DNA of 64,000 nucleotides from Membranipora membranacea (taxonomy: Eukaryota > Bryozoa > Gymnolaemata > Cheilostomatida > Membraniporidae). This document shows positions 1 through 12,819 of the stretch, piece by piece; positions within the stretch are counted from its first letter, which is position 1, and each line of letters opens with the position of its first letter. The DNA is taken from contig OU612071.1 in assembly GCA_914767715.1 (NCBI GenBank), positions 17,048,948-17,112,947 of the forward strand, in the 5' to 3' direction. Under the pieces are notes generated by a model. That model was not told the origin of the DNA. It made no database searches and saw only the letters and a program-made list of their open reading frames with translations. Both the position numbers and the translations under genes were made by a program.

Positions 1-19
1 CATCTCTCATTGTTTGTAG

Positions 20-3000
20 GACATTGAGGACATTTTCTAGTCGACCTAAAGGCTGTATAAAGCTAAGAGAATTATCACGTATAGTACCATCACTACAGGC
101 AGCTGTGACATTGTGTCCTGATAATGATGACATGATCAGAGAGGTGAGGTTTTTTTGTGCAAGGATAGACTTATAAATGTGCAATAACAGTAAAAGATCC
201 CCAATCGCCTCTATGAAATGAAGAGTACAGTAGTTTTGCGTTATTACTTTTGCCTCCCCCCCCCCCCCCCGACACCTGAACTCAGGAGAAGATAACACTT
301 TGCATGTTAAGGTGGACCTTGTTGAGGGTTAGGGGTGATTTCATTGCAGCCTTTCTAGCTAACAAAGCAGCTGCCATTGCAGTCTAAGTTGTTTTGGCCT
401 TCTATAATCGGCCAGTTCGTAATTGCTGGAATACCACTATCGGATAACTGAGCAGAGTTTGAGCCCAGTTGACATTTTCAGTTCGTTTAGTTTCCAGAAC
501 AACACCCTCTTTCAATAAGAGCAAGAGATGCTTTACGAAATCAAAGTATCACTATCACATCGCACAAAATTATCACTCACTTGGTCTTTCAATTAGACAA
601 AATCGCTCCCAAATCGCTCACTCAGAATGTTTATAGTTTCTTCGAAGAGTGAGCGATTTCGTGAATATAGCAGGTACCACTCACTTATTGAGTGAGGGAT
701 CAGTTTTAAAATTTTGGCTGTTTTCAATTGAAAGACCCCCCAGATTGAATTAAGAGAAATCTGGTGTGGCTCTTCGGACACGGCACCGCTATTTCTGTGT
801 AACGCGTAACTTATTTTTGTAAGTCATTTTAAGCCAAGGATACTGAATTTAGATTTAGACAAAATGGATAGTTGACCTACATTACCCACCGATATCATTG
901 AATTATTTGTTTACCCATTTACTATGCAATCCAAACCACTCGACAGTGTGTGTATTGTTTACTATATCAATTCGTATGTTGACCGCTCACACTTTGAGAG
1001 TATTTGAGAAACCCTCGAAAACAGTTTGAGTGTTTGGGATACAATGTTAACTTTACTGGTGTTTATTTTTATCTGAGTAAGTATTATTCAATTACTATGT
1101 CAAGGTCAGTTTGAAAGGCGTGTGCTGCTCATTTGAACAAGGTCATGTTTGTTAGATATGAGTTGTGTGTTATGTCCAAGACCTGAAATAAGAACTCAAG
1201 CAAGTTCATTTTTTCAAATTATTGAGGGAGTTATCCTACTTTAATCAATGAGAGGATAACCATACAGTGAGCTTAACTGTCACAAGTGCAGGAAGGGTGG
1301 GGTGAGGTCCCACCCTCACTGCAGCGTGGTATTAATCTCCATGGATCACTATGTGGAACCATATAAGATTTCCAGGATTCTACAGTTGCCCTGATTCAGC
1401 TGATAACACCATGCTTACTATTGCAGGTAGAAGAGACACTATTAATACTGAAGCTACTGGAGAGACCAGATCCACCTGCTGCGTCTGTTCTCGGGCCGAG
1501 AGAAGTACATGTTAGCTGGAGTAAAATAGAGACTAAGAGTGGACTACCCGTCACTTATAGATTACTAGATGGTAAGTTAGATCTAAACATTGTAGAACGT
1601 TTATTATGAAAATAAGGACACATAATGACCTTGAATGCTCACCCATCGATTGTTGTAACTAGTATAAATAAGACAGTAAATGGAGATGATCAAATAATTC
1701 CAATGACAACACCTTGTTTAGAGGGAACCAAACAGAGTTGCTGAGTATTTGTTATGCTGCCACCTTCCCTGCACACCCTAGAAGTGTCAAGGACTGGTAT
1801 AACGTGACCAGTACAGAGGGGGGTCCCTATGGCCCCTACAAGTCTAGCTCATTGTTAATGAATCCAACTAATTAGTTGGGGACTTATTTCAGTCCCTATG
1901 GTATTTGTTAGTCTGTTGCATCTGGTCGTGATGTTGGGAAGATTTAGGATATTTATTTTCTGTCAGAGTTTTGTTACTATCCATCTCTTTCCTGTAATGT
2001 CAGAGTTGTAGATCTTCTCTCTCAGAGTGTCATCTTCTGTTGTCTCTGGCTACTGCAAACAAGTTAGAAATTTGATTAGTTATAATTCTTGCAGTTCTTT
2101 ACCTAACTCAAGCTACAATAATTTCTGTTGCTTTATAGTAAGCTGTGCCAGTTCAAGCATTCTTCTTGGTGTCTACATACAAAGTGTTACAGACATGATG
2201 TGAATTTGTGATACATCAAATTTTGGCCTCATATGTGGATATAATTAGAAAGGAGCTATTGTACTGGCAAGTGGAACTTCAGCAGGGGGGGGGGGCAATA
2301 CTCATCACAACCGCAAATCAGGATCATCAGATAGTCACTTATAGGGCTTGTCATTGTTGTTGAGGGAGAAGGGGTGGAAACACCTCAATGCATTGATTTA
2401 GCATTAATCATTTGTTGATTCCATCCACAGCCAGCCCTTAAAAGCGTTAGGGATGGCAATCGCGGGATGGCGATCGCGGCCGAACGCTTTTCAGGGCTGG
2501 CTGTGATTCCATCTAGGCATACGAATTTTGACCAGTTTTCACTACCAGTATTGAGGGAGACTGTAAATAGTCACATTTGCTTTCAGAGAGGTAATACAGT
2601 TATTCATTTTGGATTTAAGGCTGAGATTGTAAGGTGTTGATACACTCTACGCATATTGATAGTAGTTATTCAGTACTAGATGATAAAATAAAGTAGAGAG
2701 AGGGGGGATAACTTACCGACAGAATCTATGATCTGGTAGCCATGATAAGCGAGGAATGATAGAACTACTATAAGTATAACCTGTAGCCACTCAGGAGCTG
2801 TAACTAATATAGACAGCGCTACTCTGTAATAAAGTAACAAAGTACTAAGTTATAATAATACAGTCAAGTTAGCAGTGGAACAGTCTTTACCACAGGCTCT
2901 GATGGTAGCACTCTTTGGTTCCATTGTTTTTGCGAGTTCAGGGGATAAAAATTTGTCCACACATTTATCCCCAAGTTAATAAAAGCTATGTGATCATTTT

Positions 3001-6000
3001 CCACCTAGGCAGTCCTTGCATGCACTTGGCCTTTTGATGTTGACATGCTAGCCTGCTATTAGCCAGTCTGCACCAAAAGCTGTGATAAATTCAGAAAATT
3101 TGTCACAACATCAACTGCCATAAACTTTGGCCAACTCTTCCGCATCCCTCGAGATCATTGTCTATTGCTGAGATCAGCGTCATGCCTGCCTCGGCTCTCT
3201 AATAGATTATTATTATATTTCACCTACCTGCATAAACAGATATATATAACGATGATTGCTATGATGATGGCTATGTCTCTGAAAAGAGTCAAGATATCTT
3301 CTAAATCCCTTGCCTGCAGAATAAAGTAAAACAGTGTTAGTTTTTTTGTGTGAAGCCCAGGCATTGGGATGATAATTATTGTCAAAAATTATTAGTGTTT
3401 TAACACAGGCCGCATTAGATTAAGCAAATTCAGGCTGAGGCTTACTTGGGCCTGTGTAACATCTAAACACTAAGTTGCCGACTCATCTAGTGAACTGAAT
3501 TGCTGACTCTCTAACGATGCATAGTCTCACAAATATGCCCACATATAACAAACTGCAAACTCTAAATCTGCTGTGCCAAGGAGTTTAACATCTCCAACTC
3601 TTTGGTTGCACGAAATATCAATCACTTACTGTCTCGCTCTGAGCTGCATTGACTGACGTAGTGAAGCATGTCAGTAATCCTATTAGTAGTGATACAAGTC
3701 TCATTGTATATCTGCAGCTGAAGATTGTTATACTGCTACCAGTCATCTTGACTTTTCTACTGACAGACTAGTCTGGTGTTTTGTTTCTTCCTTCTACTTC
3801 TTGCTAAGTTTAATGAGGTAGACTATCACTGGATTGTTCTAGCTCGTTAATTGACAACTAGGTATGGAGTGCTGGCTTTATTGACGATGAATATGGCAAC
3901 TTTCGACAATTTGGCAACTTTATTGATGTTTGAACCGCTGAGTTAATCTGTTGCTTCGCTACTAGCTGCAGTACTGTGACCAAAGTTTGGCAGTACTTTG
4001 CCTCACAGCTTGTTGTATAATGATAGTCCTTAGAAGTAGAAGTTAATCTTTTTGTTTTAGTTTTCCTGATTACAACCTTTGCCAATTGCTATTGAGCTGT
4101 GTGTAAATTCTTTTTACTGACACTGTGTATTGATAGCACCTGCTTTTAAATGCCACACTATATAATGTCCTCACTGTCAAATTGATGAGCTTAGGTTTGT
4201 ATTTAGCGCCACTTAGATTATCATCATCATAGATCTATTTTTGTCTCATTGGCTCATGCTGTGTTTACTATTTCATACTTGATTGCACTGATAACCACAA
4301 GCAAACAAAGGACCTATCTATCATAGATATGACCTGTTTGCAGCTTGCTAAGATGAAAGGAGTACCTGTTACCCTGTTACACTTTATTGGCCATGCATTA
4401 TCAGATCTCATTCCCAGTGTAAAATCACAGAGTAAGGATAAGCAGAGGGGACACTTCAATGATTGTTATAGTGCCTGCGGTTTTTATCCACTGGGGGAAA
4501 TTCATCAATCTGGCCACCTGCCAATTTCAGAATATATATAAGTTACAGTGGAGTTTTGTCATGCAGACATAGCCACCTTTGATAGGTCATAATTCATTCT
4601 GTATTTATCCTAAAGACTGATTTCTAACTTTTCTGAAATGTCCAATCTTCGAGCTATACACCATATTATTGTCATTTTTTGCTAGGATACATAGGCTATG
4701 AGTAATCCAGGTTTTTAAAATGAGTTTTATCATATAGGTTTACATAGGGCTTAGGTCAATGCACGGACATTTCCTATTTTTGATGACCAGCCGTCTATCA
4801 ATTGTCACACGTAAATCTATATGACAAAACTCATTTTAAAAACCTGGATTACTCTTAGCCTATGAATCCTAGCAAAAAATGACAATGATATGGTGTATAG
4901 CTTGAAGCTTGGACATTCCAGCAAAGTTGGATGGGTAGGGATGTCTGCAAGAAAAATGCCATTATAACATATAGAGATAATGAGTTTTTGGCATCCAGCT
5001 GTGCACAATTTTCCCCCAGTGAATCAAAAACCGCAGGCACTATAACGATCATTGAAGTGTCCCCTCTGCTTATCCTTACTCTGTGGTAAAATCTAAGCGT
5101 TTTCTCTCAGCAGGGCAGCAGGGAATTTGTCGGACAGTTTTCTTGTTATGACAGCAGGCTTCTTATGTAGACTGCAGATTAGTCAAATCAATAATCATTT
5201 TACAGTTTTCATGTACTAGTTAGAGCAGGGTACAGTGCCTTATTTGAGCAAACATTACTGCATTTTAGAGGTGACTGCTGACTGCATTCAAATTTTGGAT
5301 GAATATCGTATTTGAGTCTAGTCTGACCCCTCCAAACTATACCAATGTATGGCTTACGATTCATTTTACTTTATTTGACAGGTACAAAATGTGTGTATTG
5401 CGGGCCGGCGTTAGAAGTCACCCTTACTGAGCTATCGCCGAGTGAGACAGTCAGTCTAAAACTCAGAGCATCAGTCACTGGAGATGACTCCCCATTTAGT
5501 GAGGTGAGATTACGGCAGACTTAATTTCAGGAGAACCCACCTCTTATTTTCCCAATGCTTTCAGCTTTTTTCCCAATAAGGCCAATTTATTGCTGCAAAT
5601 TTCAAAACCTCCATCTTTGATTATTACGGAGGTGGCTATTCCAGGAGATTTCAACTTAATTCTATCTATGAGCTCACAATGTTCCTTTCTCGTGGTTGAT
5701 TTCTCCAGATAAGGCCCAATTTCCTTTCAATCCAATTTTATGCTGAGAACTCACGTCAGCTTGCTCGTAGCTAGATTTACATACCCCCTTTATTTATAGA
5801 CTCATACTTCAGCTAACCGAAATTGAATGCTAGCTAGTCACACCAGACTGGCTGATATTTAATCCTCTACGATATTTGTTTGACCAAATTTTATTCCAAT
5901 GTATTTACCAGGCGGTGACAGTAATAACTGATGAGGACGTACCAGCTGAGCCGAGTAACCTCACATTATTAGCCTTCACAGCTACTCAACTAAAGATAGG

Positions 6001-9000
6001 CTGGGAGCCTCCTACTAACGCCTGCGGTACAATCAAATCTTATCACGTCTTCTTGGGTATGTACACTGTATAAATGTGCCGTATTTGCCTGTAGTGGCCT
6101 CCACTAAAACTGATAAAAGTTTATAACCAGCTTATTTTCTCACACACTGTGATTCTGTTCCTTAGTCACATTTTCTCAGAATGATTTTCTGTTTGAAATG
6201 CTGTGTTTGTGTTTCCTGGTCATTCCAATAAACCAGATGGCTCTAAAAGAATTCCAGATTGCTCTACTATATTACAATGAAGGACTGTTTGTTTGTATTA
6301 TCTTCGGAAAAGTATATGAATTAAAATTTTTCCCTGTAAGTGAGTAATGTCTTGAACTGGGATGTAATCACAGATAAGTTCTTCCACAAGTGCCCACTGA
6401 CGGTAAAGTCAGGCAATAAGTTCTTCTGTGCATAGTCAAGGTTCCAGCAATGAAAAAACAAAATGCTCTCTTCGGGATAGCTTTTTGATACCATTAAAAT
6501 TGTCCCTCTTGCTTAGCTTCGATGAATTTGAGTGATCTGGACTTTGCTAATGGTTTGCTCTGCGAGATCTTTGTGTAGCCAATGATGAGCTTTATTCATT
6601 TACAAGCCGTAACAATTAAATCTATTTTTTGTACAGACGACAGTCACATAGAACACACCACGGAGCTATCATGTATTATATCAGGACTCAAAGAGCAGAC
6701 ATCATACAATGTGCAAGTTTGCGCTACTTCAGTAAAGGGACGAGGACCTAAGGCTAATCTAGAATGTATCACAGCTAACCTAGGTAAGTCTTAGCGCCAG
6801 GAGCGTTTTTTTAGAAGGATAGTCACACTGATAGATTGTCTATTGCATGTATATATCTGATCAATAGAGCATGAATTAGTTCCCGCAGTTTGAATACCAT
6901 CAGAGAGAATTTGGTGTGGCGACAAGGTGCTAATTTTTTAGATTTTGGGGCTTGTTGACAGAAGGTAATCAGACTTTATTGACACATCGATCAGAGATAC
7001 ACATCCTAGTAGCTTATTAAGTTGTCAATGTGGGTCAAATCTGCAAAACTGTGGAGACTATTTCGGATGTCAATACATCACGGGGCTGTTAATATATAAA
7101 TATATATATATAGTCATCTAAATTAGGTGTGCTGACATCGAGATTGCACTATCAGGATGTGTATCTCTGAGTGTCTTAATCAATTTAGTGTGAGTACCTC
7201 CAGTGTGACCGCCCCTAATTTAAGTAAGTCACCTCAGGTTGTCACCCAACTTATTCCTTCTGTTGGTACTCAAGCTACATGACTCGTTTCAAGCTATATC
7301 GATAGGATATAAAGATGCCATAGTATATCACGTGATCAGTGCGGCTGTCCATGAAATTTGATATGTGCTGCCTATTTAGTTTTTGCGTCAATTAATGTTC
7401 ACTTGAGATGAAAAAAGTATTCGCATCAACTGAAGGTGTCTTTTAACGTCAGAGTGCCAGGGAAACCCCTAGCATATTCTGGAAAATCAACCTCCAAAAC
7501 ACAAATATATATATTATGTGTAAATCTAATCTTTAACTATCTATTTCTGCAATAGTTAGTGATAACACTAGGCTCAGTACAATATAAGTATTATGGGTTG
7601 AGTCATTTTATGGAATTAGCATAAGTTTCTATCTGCTTAACTCACAGTGGCCATTCTTGTTACTTACAGGCGACCATTGTCCGAGCAAGCCTTCTTTATC
7701 AGCTCTCGGTAGGACTGAGATTAATGTATCGTGGAATCCTCCTCAAGTACCACTCGGCAGGTGAGAGAACATAAATACAGGATAAAACTATACATAGCAC
7801 TGTGATTTTAGCTCTCTTGCTAAAAAATGTCGAATTAAATGCTGTTTTAAGATCTTCATCATGTAAAGAATTGAATTTTAGGGAAATTAGGGAACTTACA
7901 TTCCAGATAGGTTCTCTTTAACGATCATGGTATTTTTTGAAATGCTTAACCACCTCCAATCCATCATGGACACTCACCATGATCCCACTGTAAATATTGA
8001 CCCTGAACTGAAATTTCGCTTCCTTGCTTTGCTAGAAAAAGCTGAAGTTTCAATATGAAAACTGAATATGTTTGACCCAATCTGAAAACTGTAACGTTTT
8101 CCTCCCTGATGAAGCTGGGGAGTTTGATGTGACACAATTCCCTGGTTAGACATTGGATTATTTATGAATTATTGCTCCTTTATTTTAGCTTTGTTGGCCT
8201 TGACGGTGTATACTTCACCTTATACATTCAATGCAATACTCTTTATTTAACTTGTCAGACTTTAATAAAGAAACATTTTTATGGCATTTTCTGCACAATA
8301 GAATTGTCTACTCTCTGAACTAAATTTTTTTAAGAGGACAACTCCAAATTACCTTGTAATTTTATTTTTTCTAACACTTTTACAGGATTACACGATATGA
8401 TGTGATGATGAATGGAAAAGTGATATACTCTGGTAAAGAGCTTCACTGTACATCTCAGCATCTCACCCCTAATACAGAGTATACTTTTGTGGTAAGTTAC
8501 TGTAATCAATACATCATTAGACTTAGTTAATTCATTGGATTGATTTTTTTAACTTTGCAGTTGTAAGCTCATATTAGACAATGTGTTGGCTCTGATCTGA
8601 TTGACTGTTGGGTGGGAAAAAGAGCCAATGCCAGGTAACTGAAAGCTTCTGTTTGAGATAAAGTGAAACTGAATTACTTTCACACCCACTATATCTCAAT
8701 AGGTACTTTCAAGAAAGTACCATCTGAGTATCTTTGACTCTCCCCCTGCCACCTACCAGCCAATCAGAGCCAACACATTGGCTCACCGAACAGACATGTT
8801 TGTTTTGGTTGGTTAGTATCTATCAGGTCATCTGGTTGTAGGCATTACAATAAATCGCCTCACCTAGTAATCTGATAAGGGTGCTACATCTCTCTCCACG
8901 TTGGATATTATTCTCATGTGTTTCTGCAGTATTAGATAGCCATAGTACTATCTGTACTTTTATCACAAGATAATTACACCCCCAGTTGCTGACACATTGT

Positions 9001-12000
9001 CACCGTATGCAATAACCTGACCTGGTTGTCAACTTTTTGTAAATAAGCTTATGTGATGAATAAAATACTTGTATTATAATTGTTAGTTTCAGTGTCACAT
9101 ATAAATTTTGAACTTTGTTTTACATAATATGTTTTTATGGTTTTTGCAGGTGATGGTGATTACTAATGAAGGACCACAGAGAAGTAAACCTTCTACTAAA
9201 CGAACAGCTAAAGATGAGTGTAAGCTTCCTATCAAATAATTCTTCAATTTTACAAACTTTATGTGGTTAATTAGGTCAATGAACTCCCTCATTGATTAGG
9301 TGGAGGCGCAGCTTGCCTCTGTTATGGGATTGGATTCTAGCTGTATCGTTAGCCACCTGAACCTTCCACAGAAAATTAGCCTGAAATATTGCTTGAACCT
9401 TAACCAGATGGTGCTGTTTTTCCCCGGTTCTAAGCCCTAGTGCACAGCCATCTAGTTACCATCCATAGTAGACCCTTATGTTGGTATTGTGGCACGTATC
9501 CATAGACTTAATAATCATTAGTATTATTACGATTATCCAAATAAACTTGTCTGTACTTGGTGGCAATTCACACTAACTTAACTTAACTGATAATTCCCCT
9601 TACGTCAGTGAGAGTGTTGAAGGCTAAGTGTAAATTTCATCTTATGTTACACTAACAAATTTGTATTATTTTCTATATCATTTGCTTTCATTGATGTTCT
9701 TTTGTATACTATTTCAGTTGATCTACAACGAATGCCTTTATATGTGCCACCAATCAAAAGGGACGACACAAAATTAGAATCAGATCTATCGCAGCCATTC
9801 TCTAGTAGAAGGAGGAAGAAAAAGACTTCAGTTGGAAAACTGATGATAAGAGAGAAAACTTTCTCTGCTAACAAATCTAAATCTAGTCTCAAAGTAAGTC
9901 AGGGCAGTGAACTTATCTTCTCTTTTGTTAGGGAGAGTATGTTACGTGCCTCATTAAATTTAGCTGTCTAGTGCTAAGATAATTCACAGCTTGACGGAAG
10001 CATGTGACTTCTTAGCATAACTCTGCCCTCGTTGCTGTTATCGGCATTTCGTTATAATCCACATTCCCATCAAACAGCCGGTTGCAGCTATCATTGGCCA
10101 GGTGCACTAAAACTATTTCAATGTAAATCTTTGTGATCGGAAAATGAAACTTTATTTAGACATAGGAGTTGTCTGCTTTGTCTTATACTAGAGAAAAGTC
10201 AGTAAATAGTTCTTGAGTTAGCAGGAGATTAATATTCATCATCATCATCATAAGTCATCATTTTTGTGGAATGGGTATCATATCTTCTAGCTTCAAACGA
10301 CCTCTTTCTGTTACAGAGAGTTGCTCAACAAAACGGGACATCAACGCCTGACAAACCCAACAGTGCTGGTAGGTATAACTTATCACATATTTAGACTCTG
10401 ATTTCGTTCACAAGGATTGAGTTGGTGGTACAAATTTCTCAATTCGATTCTATATTCTTAGTTATATAAGTTGAAACTTACGTCCACTCGCATGGATAGA
10501 CTTGCCTATGCCAAGGTCAAAACCTGTGGCGTATCCACATATTTGCCTATTATGAAACAGCATGTAAATGACATTCTCCCAATACAGCTTTCTCTTAATA
10601 TTTTTTAGTAATCAAATTCACATTTTTATTTACCTGATCAAAACAAGAGCTGCATTCAATGTGGTTGGTTATTTTTCAATGTTTGTTTAATTCTGTTTTA
10701 AACGTTGTGTGGTATTAATGATGTCATGTATTCTCAAAAGTAGCTAAATTTATTCTCTTTTCTCAGGTTCCGATTCACCTTCCACTGAAAGTAAAGAACA
10801 TTCCGACACCCAATCAGCCCCAGTACACCCTCCTATATCTCCAGTACGGCCCCCGCTCACACACAGCCGACTAAGGACTGATGTGAGTCTACACAGGGGA
10901 GATAATACCCAATCTCCCATGAGCCACCGCTCTATAAATAGTAACACAGACAACCATCATAGATCTAATTCATCCAGTGCAGCCAGCTACAAACACTCCG
11001 GTTTATCTAGTCATAAAGGTTCTCACAAAGGCTCTGTTACTAGTTTAGAGCAGGAAAAACTGACTAGAACACTTACTAGTTTGAATATAGCCACCTTTGA
11101 ACCTATGCTTCCTCCGACGTTGGATAAGAGATCACAGACCTTTATAGGACAGAAGAGACCCAGTCAACTCAGAGCTGTACCTAATCAATACACTACAGTG
11201 AGTTATTGTTGGGCCCTGGCAAACCTTAGTATTGTCATCAAACTGTAACAAGATGCTCTTATGTGAATACTCATAAGGTTGACAGCGATACCATTTAGGT
11301 GAAAAGTTTGATAAATCGTGCATTATGATCAGGCAGGAACTATTTTATGGATGGCATTCAGATTGGATTTCTTTGCTGCTTATGAATTACTGTGAGACAA
11401 CTCCAAACTATGCAACCAGTTGCTTATTGATAGCAGTAGGGAGTTTGGGCCAACTTCCTGAAGCAGTAGGGGCATTTGCTTTATCATTTTCATCATTTAT
11501 GATAATTGCAAGGCATCTACTGGTTGTCTGTCACTATAGGCGGACAAGATTTTTGTTTGAAAAAAACAACTCAGATTTGTTGAGTTGAAAAAAAAGAATT
11601 TGCCTTCATGGTAGAACTTGTATTTGGGGACTATCGGTACTTCATTTGACAACAAGACATCTTGATGACCACTGCTGCACTGCTAGGGAGTTAAATCTTA
11701 GTTCCACCACATACTTTTTCAGGTTGTACACGGGAACGCGACTCCCTTCACTATGGAAATACCCAGTAAATATGCGACAGCTGCAAGTCAGCAGATGGCC
11801 AGTAGATTCACACCAGTACAGTTCAGGGCTCAGCCCTCTCATCTGCCTCATCACGTTGTCACTGTGAAACCTGGTAAGTCTGTCTGTCTGTCTGTCTGTG
11901 AGTATGTAAGGGTTTGACAAGCTTGATCATCATTCTTATCTGAATGGAGAGGTGGAGAAGTGGTGCCGATACAACTTGTATGATAAATGATATAATAGCA

Positions 12001-12819
12001 TGTCTGTCTGTAATTCTGTCTGTCTGGTGGTAAGTCTATCTGTCCTTCTGTCTGTCTGTTTGTCTATCTATATATCCACTCTGCGCATGTGCAAATTTTT
12101 GAGACATGCGTCCGTCTCTGCAGCATAGGGCCTAAAGTAATTCACATAGACTGAGTACCTGAAAAGGAAAAACAATGAAAGCTATTATTTGGAAATATGT
12201 AGACCTAAATAAAACACTGGCTTTGCCATCTAATAACCTATGTTGTTCGCTTGTGCACCCAAGCTTATTTTAACGTAGATGTATTAGTGCCCGCCACAGC
12301 CTCTGATGCAAGAAATCGCCCCCAAGCTAACTTTTCCTATGAGTCAAAAGTATCCATCCACCCCCTGATTTTGACTAAAAGCTGCAGTATTGATAGATAG
12401 ATATTTTCTTCAAACTCATAGAAGTGTATCAGGCTATAGATTTCAGTTTTTGGTGGCTCGCCAGGAGCGCGCAGCATTATTGAAGTGAGGGGGCAACTTC
12501 TCTAAGACCTGCAAACCCGGGGTTTCTTAGCCTGCTTGGCATGTACTTCAAATCCTTAGTTCTTTAATCGGATACAAGAAATGCTACAGTTTTTTTTAAA
12601 TATCAACTCTCTCTCTCTTCTAAAGGAAATATATATATATATATAATATGTATATGAGTATATATTATTTTTGTAGAAAAGAGGGAGTTGAAATTATTGA
12701 TAAGTATTATTAGGTATATACTCAACAATACTTTCTATATTTGATATTTTATTACCCTGTATTTTACAGGCAGTGCCTCGATGCTGAGAGCTCAGATTAC
12801 TAACCAGCCTCTTCCCTAA
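20..12819 (+). CDS. Fibronectin type III domain protein, 3' part (13 exons)
   Basis: Exons read from splice sites and continuous frame: 20-143, 1427-1571, 5382-5503, 5912-6056, 6637-6783, 7670-7760, 8386-8491, 9150-9219, 9718-9893, 10317-10368, 10767-11197, 11723-11873, 12770-12819 (TAA). They join in frame to 602 residues; the 5' end lies outside the window. About 55 residues of unrecognised helical-looking sequence come first, then three FN3 domains, each split by introns. Typical FN3 marks are PDPPAASVLGPREVHVSW, the Trp in LKIGWEPP and INVSWNPP, and the Tyr in TSYNVQVCATS and TEYTFVVMVITNEG. A basic patch (SSRRRKKKTSVGK) and a long Ser/Pro/His-rich low-complexity tail follow. No signal peptide or membrane segment is visible in this part. 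FN3 modules usually bind proteins; the specific role is unknown. I do not recognise the family. Confidence 0.85.
2426..2505. mobile_element. 80-bp hAT-like MITE with 8-bp target-site duplication
   Basis: The ends are inverted copies (CACAGCCAGCCCTTAAAAGC left; the right end is its complement with one mismatch over about 23 bp). The element is flanked by the direct repeat ATTCCATC at 2418-2425 and 2506-2513. An 8-bp duplication and a CA-starting terminal repeat fit hAT-type non-autonomous elements. The centre is a GC-rich near-palindrome (gcgatcgcgg). It is much richer in GC than its surroundings. Confidence 0.85.
2717..3746 (-). CDS. Small two-pass membrane protein nested in an FN3-gene intron (3' end unresolved)
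   Basis: Three exons on the minus strand: 3746-3630, 3313-3228 and 2823-2717, each with GT/AG borders and matching phases (0, 2, 1). The first ATG is at 3746. A second Met, at residue 15, starts a clean signal peptide (MRLVSLLIGLLTCFTTSVNA), so it may be the true start. Exon 2 encodes a hydrophobic segment (IAIIIAIIVIYICLC) after an acidic stretch. Exon 3 encodes a second one (VILIVVLSFLAYHGYQ). The gene lies wholly inside the FN3 intron 1572-5381, in opposite orientation. The terminal exon is uncertain. One candidate starts at 2560 and runs open to a stop near 2387, passing through the 80-bp MITE at 2426-2505. No family is recognised; function unknown, probably membrane or secretory pathway. 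Confidence 0.6.
4426..5085. mobile_element. 660-bp foldback element with long inverted arms
   Basis: Arms of roughly 300 bp (about 4426-4745 and 4800-5085) are inverted copies with scattered mismatches and indels; both begin with CACAGAGTAAGGATAAGCAG. Direct repeats GTAAAAT lie at 4419-4425 and 5086-5092, a 7-bp duplication, or 8 bp if the shared C is counted. The terminal CACAG is the same as in the 80-bp element at 2426, so both may depend on the same hAT-type transposase. No transposase coding is present. It lies in an FN3-gene intron. Confidence 0.75.
6985..7353. mobile_element. Foldback/MITE copy, family shared with 21,046 and 45,193
   Basis: The segment at about 7126-7353 matches the element at 21,046-21,263 at both ends: a left end with gacatcgaga and gtgtatctctga, and a right end with atagtatatca and cagtgcgg. 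An extra inverted end (gatcagagatacacatcc) lies at 6987-7010, so this copy is a composite or rearranged. It sits in the FN3-gene intron after the exon at 6637-6783. Borders are approximate. Confidence 0.5.
8579..8780. mobile_element. 202-bp foldback element
   Basis: The ends are perfect inverted repeats over 18 bp (CAATGTGTTGGCTCTGAT at 8579 and its complement ending at 8780), with weaker pairing continuing inward. There is no coding sequence and no clear target-site duplication. It lies in the FN3-gene intron after the exon ending at 8491. Confidence 0.65.
11875..12068. repeat. (TCTG)n microsatellites
   Basis: Runs of TCTG repeats start just after the splice donor at 11,874 and recur, interrupted, at about 12,000-12,068. 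They lie in the FN3-gene intron between the last two exons. Confidence 0.85.
12588..12716. repeat. AT-rich foldback in the last FN3-gene intron
   Basis: Imperfect inverted arms (aactctctctctcttcta left; tagaaaagagggagtt right) flank an (AT)n core. This looks like a small degenerate foldback element. No target-site duplication was found. Confidence 0.35.

Noticed and set aside
11325-11588. 87-codon frame between FN3-gene exons
   Set aside because: It lies in an intron, has no splice sites that keep phase with the gene, and has no domain.
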